Part shown: positions 12,000-24,392 of the stretch, in pieces
Numbering within the stretch: position 1 is the stretch's first letter
Layout of the letters: each line of letters begins with the position of its first letter
Origin: Enoplolaimus lenunculus
Taxonomy: Eukaryota > Nematoda > Enoplea > Enoplida > Thoracostomopsidae
Direction: 5' to 3'
Length of the DNA stretch: 64,000 nucleotides
Assembly (NCBI GenBank): GCA_030248215.1
Contig: JASANG010001276.1
Location: 349,966-413,965 of the forward strand
Translations under genes and position numbers: made by a program
The notes under the pieces: model-generated
What the model was told of the DNA's origin: nothing
Seen by the model: the letters and a program-made list of their open reading frames with translations, nothing else
The model's database searches: none

Positions 12000-13349
12000 G
12001 ATGCGCACGGGTATGTATATGTATTAACATTACACACTCTGCGCATACACAAGCTAAACCGCGTTTAAACACAGAACTAACACGCAAATTATTAAATTCA
12101 CCTTCATTACAAAAAGAATAGCCGTTGAATTTTAACAGCAATAAATATATACTGAACACTGAATTCATATTTACACGTGCGGCAGGCGCCGAATTAGCGA
12201 TCAACGGAACCGAGTGACCGGTTAAACTACAGATGCTAGCTATGAATTTCCCTATTAAGATAATTTCGCAATAATTTTAGTACAGTAAATATATCGATTA
12301 GGTTTAAAAAAATTCAACAGTTTTGGCATTAGCCCGCCCCATTTTAGGATCAAAAACTCTTGATATCGTGTTCGCATATTTTCTATGCTATGGCTACCAC
12401 GTATGGTGTGGATAAAACATAAATCGCAATGTGCAAAGGCCGAAGGATAGGCAAATGGAAAATTTTTAAGCAGTTGTTATGCCGATGCGGATTTCGGTAA
12501 ACGCAAAAAGCGCCGATTATGATAAATCAGCACATACTAATGAATTGAGCTGTTTTTATTCTACGCAAACTGTAAACAAAGTTTAACTTAAGTTGCTGTA
12601 GCGCTTTAGATGAGTTTACTGCGGCTTGAAAATTGTTTATAGGTTTTCTATTTTTAATTTTGCCAATGTTCTGACTTAGAATCTTATAATATGAACGTAG
12701 GATTTGTCTGCGCAGTCAGTAGTTACTCAAACTGAGTCTTGTTAAACAATGAACAAATATAATTCGTTAGCTAGTTCACAAAGCAGGGTTTCAGTGAAAT
12801 TCGGATTTGGGCGTAATTTCTGAGCTCCACCAACATTTAAGTTGAGATTTCTGCCAAGCATTAATTCAGCACTAATTTTCAGTTTTTCGGCTATGTGTTA
12901 TGCGTCACATCTCAAACTCAGAACTCATAGATTAAAGTATAATCACAAAATTCGTGTATAATGCATCGTTCGCAATAAAAAAATTCATTTTGCCACGGAA
13001 AGCATTATAAGCTAAATGTAACATGTGTTAATTGTCAAAATTGTCATGCGTAAACCCTACCCAGGGTTCAACCGGAATTTTTGTTCTTCAAATAATTCAT
13101 GGTCATATAAATATTCGAAAGTTTGTTTTTGAAAATTGTTATTTCGAAATGAGTGTTTTGTAATTAGGTCAATCTTGTTACTAAATTGTTTCTGATGTGA
13201 TTTCGTAAAACTTAATGATAGGTTTCGGTATCCGGTAAATTAATATCCGATCGAAACCTTATATATATTTTTTGCAGCATACATACAGAAAGTAAAAATA
13301 TAAGGTAGCGTTTCAAATTTGCAGATTTAATTAATTCGATGGCACAACC
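12000..13349. other. Upstream region of the HRD1 gene
   Basis: No gene seen. 13071-13255 has a diverged CCGGAA-type repeat (cagggttcaaccggaattt). At 13311-13324 a pyrimidine stretch ending aaatttgcag lies 26 bases before the HRD1 ATG and is a plausible acceptor for spliced-leader trans-splicing or a 5'-UTR intron. A short out-of-frame ATG at 13340 precedes the true start. Confidence -1.
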
Positions 13350-16300
13350 ATGGATATAAGCGTTAACGTAATTGGACTTCTCAGCGGTTTAATGACAGGG
13401 GGCGTGGTCGGTAACGCGTATTTTCAGAATCGGCAATTTTATCCTGCTATGGTGTACATTGCCAAGTCCAATACTAGCCGCGGGGTATGTATAATTACTA
13501 TTGTGCAAACAGACACTATAAATTACCGCAACAGAAGCCAGATGATTGTGTGGCTTTAGGTTGAGTCGGAGTCGGATGTTTTTTGACAAATTGTATATTA
13601 TATAACTTAAGCACGCTAATTTTGTATCACTTGCTATAAGTTTTTTATAATGTTTCGACAGAAGCTTTCGTATCTAGTAGCTGGGTTTTTAATGTGCCTA
13701 CTTATGGCAGTCATTTCAAAGCAAAACTCGCTGTGAACGAGAAATATCAATTATGATTGTTACATTTCAATTACGTAGTTGTAATGACAGTTTTTAAGAG
13801 TTGCTTATGGTTTGTTTGTACGAGATAATCGATAAATTTTGCTTACGTGCTCATAGCAGCTGCAGAAAGTTACGCGTTTTTTACTGTGCTACAATTTTTG
13901 TCGAAATTCTTCTTGTATTGTTTCTGCATGACAATTTTTGTACAATCATAAGTATGACATGGAACAGTATTTTTAGATTTTATTTGTCCAAGCATTCGTC
14001 CTTGTTATCGTTCTGGCTAGGATTGTACGCAGAATATTTTTCGGTGCGCTGAGACCACTGGAAACGCAGGTATTTTCTCTATATCTTTTGCTTAAATGAA
14101 AAATGTAAACATTTTGTGAGTGTCATGTGCTACTACCTCATTATGGAAGCCAGATGAGATTCATCAGAATGCTGAGCATAAATAGCGGTGTTAAACTTGT
14201 GCGTGTGAAAAAACCATGAAAGATTTAAAAGCAATTTCTGAATATTTATTTCTAGCGATTGTGGCCACTGACATAAGTATTGAAGCGGTGACTAGGCCAC
14301 AATTTTGCTTCGAAGACGGAGACAGGGTTCAAAATGATTCGCACTTGTTAGAGGTCTTGGCAACTAAGAGTAGCAGTTTAGGTAGATTTTAAAATGGTTG
14401 TCTCAGTAAAAAATTGAAGTTCCGTGTGGGTTCGAAACGGTAAGTTGATCTATAGTTCTCTTAGATCTGACAGTACGCTGTGTGTAAAACTAAAAAAAAC
14501 GTCGCGAGCAAGAAAGTGTACGCAATTTTAGTTTTAAAACCTTTCGTAATTGTAGCATATCTCTTGGATGATAATTTCCATGCCCTGGTGCTGGGGTTAT
14601 GGTTCGGCCACAATATCTGTGTGACTGACTCAGTTGTGAATTTTTCATAGCAAAAATAATGCGTAAAGCTACTGCAAATTAGAATGGGAAATAACTCCGC
14701 TGTCCCAGTTGATCATCATGTTTTAAACGTTTTGTATTTTATAATCAGTAAAACGTTAATAGCAAACTACAAAATCTTTGTGTGTCTCAGTCAAGGGGTT
14801 GCATTCATATTTATCAGCGTTTATTTTAGAGAATGATGGACCGTGCGTGGTACGCGATATTCGAAATTTGTCTGGCTTTTGCCGTGTTTCGAGATGATAT
14901 TAATACACGCTTTATCGCAATGTTTACTTTGTTGCTTTTTTTGAAAACTTTTCATTGGCTAGGTGAAGATCGGGTAGATTATGTAAGTGTTATGAGCGCA
15001 AACTGGTTTAATCTAGCTGTTTATATACGTCGGAAGAAACATTTTCGAATATTGGGTGTGAATTTTGTCTTACATGCATCAGTTCGTATTGTGCATGTAG
15101 GCTCGAACGAATGTGTTTTCCTGGCTTTTTTGTATAGTACCATAATGTTTTGTTATTTACTGGCACATCGCAAAACATGTTAACTGAGCAGCTCATTATA
15201 TGCTTCGTGGTAATTTCTCAATTAACACGTAAAATTAGCTATATATTCATCGAATGTCAGTATTTAGATCGAAAGAAGCCCTCAAATTCATGTCATTCAG
15301 CATGTTCGGCTAGGCTGTGAGTTTTGTTTTTACTGATTATGTTTTACACATGTGTTTTACTTAGGTACCGTAGATGGCGTTCTCTTGTACGCGTGTATCT
15401 TACAGTTGAGTGACCAGGTTCTGTCAAGGCAAGGCGTGAATTTTATTACCAAGAAAAAATTTTTCAAAAGCAAAGCGCTATATATGTACACTACTTGACC
15501 TCATTGCCTTCAAATTCTGAAAGTAGAAAATTCGTTGTGTTTGCTCACGTTTTGCTTTATTTTTCCGTTTTCAGGCCTGGTGGTCGTCCTTGTCCTAATT
15601 GATGCGTTATTCATTCACACTGGATACACAATATCACTGATTAGAGGCGCATCGTATCACTTAGTTCTCGGATTTGAAGTAAGTTAAATATTATAAGAAC
15701 TATATAGTAAACAACGTGCCAATTTGAACCGGGGTTTGCAGCCAAAGCTTAAAGACGACAAAGTTTTTCACCAAACTAAACTTTAGCATGCAGTGTGCAT
15801 ATATTTACGTCATCCCCATAGAGATCGTTTATTGAATATTTTATTCCGAAATCGAGTCAAACTAGACGAGATCTCATATGCTTTTGAAACTGTTTAACAA
15901 TTCTGAAAAACTTATAGCGTAAATCGCCACATTGACCTATTTTCGTAATACTGTAGCGTAATGCGCTTTGGCCAAACTAAGTGCACGGATTCCAATGTTG
16001 AGTAAGAGCAAAAAATGTATCCGTTTGAATCGTACACATATTAAGTTAACAAATTTACCTTATGAACATTACTGTGGTTTTAGTACGCATTGCTCATTAC
16101 AACAGCGTTTATGATCGCTTTTAAATATATCCTGTACATTATTGACGTGTGTTTGGGTTTACCGTCGCGCGAGGCTCGGGTGACTTATCTTTTGTATGCT
16201 GAATTGATAATGAGTAAGCGAAAATGTATTAGTGGAGTGGCTTACGGCTTGTTTGAATATTTTATGAATATATATTATGACCTTTGTCAGATCTGATGCG

Positions 16301-19300
16301 GATTCAACATGTGTTGATACTTCCTGGTATATACTATATGTGTCTATGAGGTTGTAGGATTTTGTAGGCTTAGACGACATTGGCTGGGTTTCCGAAATCT
16401 TACTTAATGTTTACTTAAGTTATACTTTACTGAAGTCGTCAACTTAAAAATAGTTGATCAACAAATAAACGCCAGATACGAGTGAGCTACAATCATGATA
16501 AAGAAAGTCTGTTTAACTTTATATTAAGGAGTGATAATGAGTTTGCAATTTCAATAAGACCACGGTTAGTATGCCTGAGATGTTTATCTGTAATATACCA
16601 AATTTAGTCAGTGACTTAATTATTTACTTAAGTTAACTGCGCTTTTAAAAAGGGCAATTGGATAAGTATTTGCTTAGCGCATACCCAGCTACTAAATCGT
16701 ATTTAAGAAGGGTTCCGGAAGCCCAGCTATTACCTCAGGTTTTATGTTTACGTTGCACTGTTTGTTTTTGTGGCAGGCTTTTTTATGTTTAAGTTACATA
16801 GTTAATTTTTGTGTTGTAGGCTTTACCCGAATGGTGTTATTTTCGTTTTATATTTCAATCATGATTCGCTTGAGGACACCACCTTTGTTTAGCGTTCGAC
16901 CTATTTATAGCGCTGTAAGGTACGTGTTTCGTTGATGCATTGAAGAGTAAGGGTTACGCTATACTTCGTTGAGCCGGCCGCCGGCTTGCGTCGCCCAACG
17001 GCGACATGCGGTACTTTTTAATAAAAAATTTTACAGCGGCGCGCGGTGGCGTGCCGCATAATTGTTACCGTGCCGTGTGCTGGCGCGCGGCGAGTATAGC
17101 GCCACCCTTAGTTTTCTCATTTTTCCTAACCATTTCACAAAGTACAATTCTGTTCTATTGAAATCTTTTAACGCCTAATGCTAGATTTTATCAGTTGAAT
17201 ATTGGGCATCGCTGAATTAGATTTTAGGACGAAATACTGGTAAGTGGCAAAGATTACTTTGCAGCAATTGCGTATAATCACATTTAAGTTTTGTTAAGAT
17301 TGTACATCCGTCGCGTTTAAGCAACACCTGTGTTTAAGTTTACAACACACTGTTCTTTTAAGTACATTGTGTCTGTTACTGTATTAATGCCTGTTATATG
17401 AAAATCGATTATTATACGTTTTTGTTTGTACAATCACTTTAATTATAAACCATAAAACAGTTCTTGCTTGTAGGACATTTCGAATTACATTAACTACGCT
17501 GGTGAAGTCAAATCGCGCGGTCTCGAATTTAAATCGGCTGTGAGTTTCAGTGTTTAAAATCATACCTGTCATGACTCTGCAAGCAATAATTTTCATATTA
17601 TTATCACCGAATTGTTTTCATACTGTTTATTATTGTTTCGCAAATATGTATACTGTTCGTTGTAACTAAAAAACGGTAGTAAAACGCTAATCATAATAAT
17701 TTAGGTTCACCATCGATCCGTGTTATATTTTGTTTGGTCGGTTTTGAATTCACGACATAATCGTTATTTTCCTATTTGCAGTTATCCAAATGCGTCTGAG
17801 ACGGAACTGCGCGAGTCGGGTGTATGTATTATTTGTCGTGATGAAATGTCAAGATTAGCGAAAAAGCTACCATGTGGTCATATTTTTCATACGTCGTGTT
17901 TACGATCATGGTTTTTGGTATGTACCAGGTTATCACAACAAACATTTTCAGACTGGTTTTCTTGTTCCTTACTACATATTGTAATATTTGTTACTTACGC
18001 ACATCTGTAAAAACCAAATGATTGTCTGTGATCTGGTGAGTTATGCGTTAGCAGTTACAACACTCTGTAAGAATGGATATTTTAGAAATTACCATCTGGA
18101 AGCGAACGGGTTTGTAATTTTTGGTCATTCGACTTTTCGAATTCTTTAATTTTGGTACATTTTCTGGTAGAATTTATTGTAGAATACTAAATAGCATGAA
18201 CGGCATTTTGTGTCCTGGTTTGGGGGGCAAGTAAACTTTTGGCTCGACGCTGCGAGTGTTTAGTACGTTATTTTGACAGTGTACGCTAAAATAACAAATT
18301 TGATTTCAGCATCAACAAACATGTCCGACATGTCGCGCAGACATGCTTGCTCCTCAACAGCCGTCATCCACGTCAACCCAAATACAGACTCCTTCGCCTG
18401 TTCGAGATAATACTCCAGCGCAAGGTAACATTTTGTACAACAGGTTATGCGCAATAAGTTGTTAATGCCAAATGAATATTTTTGTTCAACTTTTTTTCAT
18501 GAAATGGTTAAAGCTAACAATTGGAAGCTCATTTCGCAACTGCGCGCATTTCAATCTTCCTGTTGTTGTTTTGAACAATCAATGTTGTAATAGTGATTGT
18601 CTTTTGGCCCAAATTATGTGAAATGTTTGTTTTTAGTTTATTTTTCATTCTATCTATATCAGTATTTATCTCTTTTAGTGGAACCAATCAGCAGAGTTTC
18701 ATCGCCTGGCATAGTTGCATTCGCGCCGCGGAGCATACCGTACGCAGCTTACTCATCGGTTCCATTCACTGTGCCTGGTTAGTTTTTACATTTTTGATAA
18801 GTTAAAAGATAAGTCAGCGGCTAAACTCATGTCAACTGTCAACTTGTTAGCTGTTTTCTTTAAAAATTGGATGCTAGCATTTTGACATATACAGACAAAA
18901 CATACAGGTGCTTTTCTGTGGATAACAATATTGGTTATCAAGTTGGTATATGACACTGTTTTCTTGCAATTTTAGCAATGGTAAATGCATCCGATGTAAT
19001 CCCGCGAATTGATAATAACTATACGGTGGCTGCTGCAAACATGGCCGATTTGTACTTGACCAACGCGAGTAATTTGTTGGAAGCTGCTTCAGGTCAGTTT
19101 CAACAGTATATCAGTACAGTGTCAGAGAGATAATTTTGTGAGTATGAATATTTGTTGCAAAACATGATAAAACATTTTTTTAAAATATGAATAAACGTAT
19201 TTTTTCTATTTACCCTGTACCGCAAACAATGAAACCCAAATATAAATGCTTTAGGATATATATTTTCACCGTTAGAGTTTGGGTTAATGTCTGGTACTTT

Positions 19301-20582
19301 GGATATTTGCCACTCGTTTACTTTGATGAGCGTAACAGAGTGTATAAGCCAGGGGAGTACCGAGAGGGAGGCCCCCAATTTGAATCAGTCTGTGTGTCAC
19401 AATTGCAAAAAATGACGCCTTGCTTTTCGCTCGCTTTGCTCATGAAGTTACTAATTTTTTTAATTTTCAAAAAATTTTACCTCCGACGGTGTTAAAAGGA
19501 AAACTTCATAGTTAAATTCCCCAACCTAATCAGCTCAAAACTAAAGATAATAAACATGGTACAAAGCTTCACAGTTACACAAGTTCTTGACGGGAGTAGG
19601 TTCCGGTTTGGTGGTTTAGACCAAGCGGCTGATGAATAAACCAACGTTTTAAAACTTTTACAGAGGGGTTTAATAATGAAACAATATATAGCATCGCTCG
19701 TGAAATCTTCAAAACTTAGTATGTAGCTTTTTGCTTGCGACATTTTCTTCAAATCGCGTTCGCGTAACGAATAATTTGGTCTGACCCAGTTACCCAGCCC
19801 GCTGAGATCTAGGGGACCTAAAAGATGACTCTAAAATTGCTCACAGAGCCGAGTAGGAAAGCGTGACCATTCTCATATATCCCGCCAAAAAATTGTATTG
19901 GTCCCTGATAAAGGGTTCTAAAGGTTACTTTCAGGTGGAATCCCAATGCAAATACTTGGCAGGATGCGGCCCCAATAATTTAAATCTCTCGGTACGCCAC
20001 TGGTATAAGCATATTTCTAAGCTTACGCAAAAAATCGTGCTTTATTGGAGTCCCGCAGAAAAACGGCACGGTCGTTAAGGTAATTAAGCCAAACTTACGA
20101 TGCTTGCTTTATCGCAACGAGTTTTTTATCATAGCAAAAAAATACATGCTTAGCATGCTGTAATTTTGATTTGTTTCGTTGTCAATTGCTTCTAAAATTT
20201 TGAAACTTTTCAAAATTTAGTTTTTTGTTAATGCTTGTCGCTTTAGAACTACTATAAATCTTGTTTTGCTAATACATCACGGTGACAAATATTTCTGCGT
20301 TAGCATTTTTATGCATTTACTTGGAAATTTCAGGCGGCTAACTGGTTAGCTTAGCGTTCAGCAATCATTTTGTACATGACCGACTTGCTGATAGGTATTG
20401 TCTCTTAGTAATATTGATATATAAAGATCTCATGTGCCATTTTGTGTCAATGAATGTGAAGGACATTTTCTGCTTTAATTTATATTTGTTTGCTTTAAAT
20501 GCATTAAATCACTGTTATTTTGTTTGGAGCAGCTTTAACCAAACAACTTGAACTTTGGGAAACGTTTTATATAAATGTCTAA
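13350..20582 (+). CDS. SYVN1: HRD1/synoviolin ER membrane RING E3 ubiquitin ligase
   Basis: Catalytic subunit of the ERAD ligase that ubiquitinates and helps retrotranslocate misfolded ER proteins. Thirteen exons: 13350-13484, 13977-14069, 14830-14982, 15268-15316, 15575-15678, 16084-16213, 16820-16919, 17474-17539, 17782-17917, 18310-18424, 18679-18777, 18976-19092, 20533-20582; 1347 nt, 448 aa, phases agree throughout. Seen: N-terminal multi-pass region with family hallmarks GNAYFQNRQFYPAMVY, RRIFFGALRPLE, RAWYAIFEICLAFAVFRDD, LFLKTFHWLGEDRVDY, IERSPQI, LIRGASYHLVLGFE and RPIYSAVR; RING-H2 at 292-331 (C292, C295, C308, H310, H313, C316, C327, C330) with HTSCLRSWF. The cytosolic tail is short (about 115 aa) and Ser/Thr/Pro-poor compared with vertebrate HRD1. 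The last exon (LTKQLELWETFYINV) closes in frame but is the least certain. Starts, exons 1-10 and the RING are secure. Confidence -1.
16965..17105. repeat. GC-rich island in HRD1 intron 7, probable repeat
   Basis: About 140 bp much richer in G+C than its surroundings, with gccggccgccggc and repeated gcggcgcgcggtggc / ggcgcgcggcg motifs. It lies between exons 7 and 8. A weakly similar segment occurs at 61275-61400 (ggcgccgtcg, ggcgtcgc, ggcgcaac). Looks like a foreign repeat rather than a CpG-island promoter; family unknown. Confidence -1.
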
Positions 20583-20995
20583 ATAGTATATGTACATACT
20601 TCTAGTTGGTCATTTCTCAGTATGGATGGAAGCACCAATTTTAGCCGATGTTCGATATAACATCGTTTACAACTATTTCAGCCAGAGAATCCTAATCTTA
20701 CGGCGTAAACCGGATATCCGTCCCGTAAGAATCAGTGTCCGTTTCTGTTATGGAAATAGCGAAAATTCTGTTATTTTTACGTTCAAAATTTCGGGCGGGA
20801 AAGGTTGCGCTTAAATGCCTGCGGAAAAAAGTCGCGCTCAATTTCCAACAATCGAAACCGGAGTTGCGCCAAAACTCGAGTGAAAAACGTTTTTTGGTTG
20901 CTGACCCTAATACAATAAACTGCAAATTCATCGTTTAGTTTTACAATCCGTTTCGTGCGAAAAAAAGTTGCGCTCAAATCCTGATTGTATATACA
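20583..20995. other. 3' flank of HRD1 with diverged repeat
   Basis: No AATAAA close behind the stop. 20699-20820 carries phrases such as gtaaaccggatatccg and gttatggaaatagcg related to the H-type element at 62842-63210. No gene. Confidence -1.
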
Positions 20996-21280
20996 GCAGG
21001 ATACTTACAGCAGGAGGCCTGGTTCCAGCAGAAACTCCGGCTCCGTGTAGAATTTTTGCCAGAAGATTGCGCAATTTCGGTAATAAAATTTGGCATATTG
21101 TGAAAAATTTATCTGTTAGCACATTTCGTTTTACTTTTGTCACAATTTTCAGGACACAGTTTCCGAAATTTTGCAGAAAATTAAACCAGTATTTTTACTA
21201 CCTAATTTCGCCTCACCTCCGGTTCCGGCAAGTTTAGTTGACCTCCGGTTTAGGTATTTTTTACCTCCGGCTGCACCCTG
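20996..21280. mobile_element. MITE, CAGGGTGCAACCGG family
   Basis: The right end cctccggctgcaccctg is clear; the left end is diverged. The interior matches 27686-28018: tagaatttttgcc, ttcggtaataaaattt, tttcgttttacttttgtc, ctacctaatttcgcctcacctccgg. Orientation as that copy. Non-coding. Confidence -1.
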
Positions 21281-22886
21281 TTGTTCAGATACCGTTCAAG
21301 TTTCCTAGAATAGGAATTTCTCGGAGAGATCCTAATTTCTCAGTCTGTGTATTCTGGGATTTATCCGCGGATTACGTGACGGAACGCGCCTGTTCTCTAA
21401 GTTTGGGCCTCCTCTTTTAATGCATTATGTTGTTGAGAACGGTTTTCTTAGAGGAATATTTTCATATTACAGTTTTGAACATAATAGTTGCAGTCAGAGT
21501 GCAACCGGAATTGCGGTTCCGGTATGGAACATTTCTAATATCGAGTTCCGGTATTCTTGGTACTGAAAATTTCTCTCATTCGCAAATTTTAGAAAAATTA
21601 GGATATTCTTACTTATTTTTTAAAATTGTCTGATGGTGTACTGCCGCAATTTGCAATTTGTGTCATACTTCATAATTTATCATTCGTTTCCAGCTACTGC
21701 ATTTGTTTCAGAATTTTGGCATTCTAAATGGTGTGCTTAACAATTAAAAGCTATAAAATAACGTTGAAAATGAATTTTTGGTACAAAGTATTTTTTGTTT
21801 TCCGGTTCCGGTATTTTAAAATTTCGGCTGCATTCTGGTGGGCAGTCAGAGGGAAACTGGATATTGATTTCAAGAAGGAAAATCCTTGTTTGTTTTATGT
21901 TAATATGGAAACACCGGAAGTCCTGTTTTATTTTACAGCCGTTCTATCTAATCCGCCAGCATAGCGCAATTGTATTACAAAAAATGGACATTTTTAAGCT
22001 CGTTTAGATTTAAGTATATTCATTTTCCGTAATTTCTACTGTCAGCTTATTCCGTATTAGCAGCACTTCTGTACACGGTGTCTACACGACTTATTGATTT
22101 CTGTTTTAAGCTCAACCTCAGTATTTTAAAAAAATTTGGTTTTGTCCATAAATCCGTATGCATGAAATGAACACAAAAATACCAAAACGGTTTAATTTCC
22201 GCACTCTGAACCAGTTTCCAATCACCGCTCGACAAGAACTTTTGAAAATTTGTTCATGCGCATTGCGCATAGACATAAAATAGCGCATATTGTGTTCATT
22301 TGTTCCCTCTGAATTGTAATGTTTACTAAATTCACTATACAGCCGCTGATTAGCGTTCTGCAATGCTGTTATATGCTCTATCTTAATCATAAGGACACGG
22401 TAGTGTCTCTTATAATATGTTTTACCCAAAATTTTTGATTCTAAAAATCGTTCATATTTTCATGCAGCTAGTTTAGATATGTATAATTTATCGCATGTAG
22501 CAACATCATACTATAAGCTTACTACATACAATGTCAGGTTCCATTCAAATTCTGTAGTAGCAAACTAGGCGAAAGTTTGCTCTAATTTTTGTGCAAATTT
22601 TCTTCGTATTTTGACTCAGATAAACGGCGTCGAAGTAAACTATGAAACTACGCAGCCCCGGTACATAGAGCCAACAATTATTTTTTAAGCATTGCCTAGT
22701 GTGTTGGCTTAGCGTATTGTTATGCAACAGTTGATGCTACATTATCTCGTTTTTCGTCATACTGTGCGTTGACTTTTTTAAAATCTGTAAAGAAAATTGT
22801 TTTAAAAACAGGAATATACATAGCTAGGTAGAGCAAACTATCATGAATGCGGATCGATTAAAATAATAATTGGTGGGGTTGGTGCA
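21281..22886. other. Intergenic, no gene seen
   Basis: Scattered CCGGAA/TTCCGG remnants (21485-21560, 21800-21830) of the same repeat class, otherwise unassigned AT-rich DNA. Several 60-100 codon ORFs here lack splice sites, codon bias or any recognisable motif. Confidence -1.
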
Positions 22887-22957
22887 TCGGTTATGAGTGA
22901 CTTAATAATCTTGGTAAGTTAGTGGTTATGAGTGACTTAATAATCTTGGTAAGTTAG
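22887..22957. repeat. Direct duplication of 35 bp
   Basis: The phrase ggttatgagtgacttaat plus 17 further bases occurs twice head to tail, apparently without change. A small recent tandem duplication. Confidence -1.
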
Positions 22958-23038
22958 TATCAATTCAATTTTGTTTGTTGTTCGATCTTTTCAGTATCTA
23001 TACCCGTATCAGAACAAAGTTACTTTTGTAAAGTTGTG

Positions 23039-24169
23039 AAACAAGTTGTTAAAGTGCCCCTAACCGGGCCATAGAAAAAGATATGTTTTGAAAACATATT
23101 TGATGTGTAACGGGTAAAGTTTAGAAACAAGGGACTCGAACAAATTTTGAAAGTTAAATTCACGTACTACCTTTTTTCACAAAAATCGGGCTTATTTTCT
23201 AGGACAGCATATTTCAGATTGCCAAAAAAGTTTTGGCGGTCACAAGCAAGCTGTGATGTGTCACACAGAAACATATTCACAGATTTGTTTGATAGTTTCG
23301 TAATTTTCTGAATTACCCGTTATCGCAAAAAAATGACTCAGGGGATAGACGCTTTGAACATGCGCTGTGGAGATGTGATTTTCATCTTATTCAAACACCA
23401 TGAAACAAATGTTTACCTATTTACTACTACTGGCACTAATAAGTGCCATTTTTCACGGCACAAATTTCTAACCCTGTGTGGATTTTATACAAAAATGATA
23501 ATTTACAAACATAGATGGCAGTATGAAGCTTTATAACCAACTTTAGTTTTATCGAAATCTTAACCTTTGTTTTTGAGTGGCCCATTGTTCATAGCACAGT
23601 ATAATGCGACGTCAGCCTTCGTCTCCGGCATAAAATCGACCTCTCCGACTAAGGCAAATTTTGGTTCAACTCTGACTCCGGTATTTTAACCTACGGTTGC
23701 TTCCTGGTTCACGCTGTAAACTAATGCTAAATTACGCAAAATTATAAACGAATATACAAAGTTTCCGAAAATATTGCACTTTGCCAGTACAATTCAGGAA
23801 CGCAGACTTCTCAAGGGTTCTTCAAAATTTATCATGAAACAAAGCGATTACAAAATTTGTCAAATTTCTTTTTAACCGAAGGAAAACATCAAATATAATA
23901 CTGTTTGGTTTATGGCCGCCCAAAGCTGTGAATATGTTTCTGTGTGACACATCACAGCTTGCTTGTGACCGCCAAAACTTTTTTGGCAATCTGAAATATG
24001 CTGTCCTAGAAAATAAGCCCGATTTTTGTGAAAAAAGGTAGTACGTGAATTTAACTTTCAAAATTTGTTCGAGTCCCTTGTTTCTAAACTTTACCCGTTA
24101 CACATCAAATATGTTTTCAAAACATATCTTTTTCTATGGCCCGGTTAGGGGCACTTTAACAACTTGTTT
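23039..24169. repeat. Long inverted repeat, two 244-bp arms, 643-bp spacer
   Basis: Left arm 23039-23282 and right arm 23926-24169 are reverse complements with no difference that I could find by eye. The outer ends read aaacaagttgttaaagtgc and its complement; the inner ends read acatattcacag. The spacer holds a diverged CCGGAA-type repeat (23625-23715) and no gene. Either a fold-back transposon or an inverted duplication kept uniform by gene conversion. It sits between HRD1 and the TTC8 promoter. Confidence -1.
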
Positions 24170-24312
24170 ATATATTTTTCCAAATAACAGTGCAATTTTC
24201 GGCAATCAACTGACTTGTGACATGTGTTTTCTGACTTTCAATTTTAATTTGCAAGTCACATCATAAACACAAAATTGTAAGAAATACACAGATTGCATGG
24301 ATTGATCATTCT

Positions 24313-24325
24313 GTTGCTGAGCAAC
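24313..24325 (+). promoter_or_regulatory. Candidate RFX X-box (distal), TTC8 promoter
   Basis: GTTGCTGAGCAAC, a near-perfect palindrome of two RFX half-sites (GTTGCt / aGCAAC) with one-base spacing, 68-80 bases upstream of the TTC8 start. X-boxes bound by RFX factors (DAF-19 in nematodes) drive BBS genes from such positions. Canonical spacing is two bases, so this is a variant. Confidence -1.
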
Positions 24326-24342
24326 GGCCAGTTCTAAAATTT

Positions 24343-24356
24343 ATGCGCATGGTAAC
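24343..24356 (+). promoter_or_regulatory. Candidate RFX X-box (proximal), TTC8 promoter
   Basis: ATGCGCATGGTAAC: the right half ATGGTAAC fits the X-box consensus RYYNYYATRRNRAC fully; the left half deviates at two positions, a common pattern in nematode X-boxes. It lies 37-50 bases before the ATG and just ahead of a TTTGCAG acceptor-like site at 24361-24367. Confidence -1.
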
Positions 24357-24392
24357 CTTGTTTGCAGTACGTTGAAGCAATTGATGTAGTAT

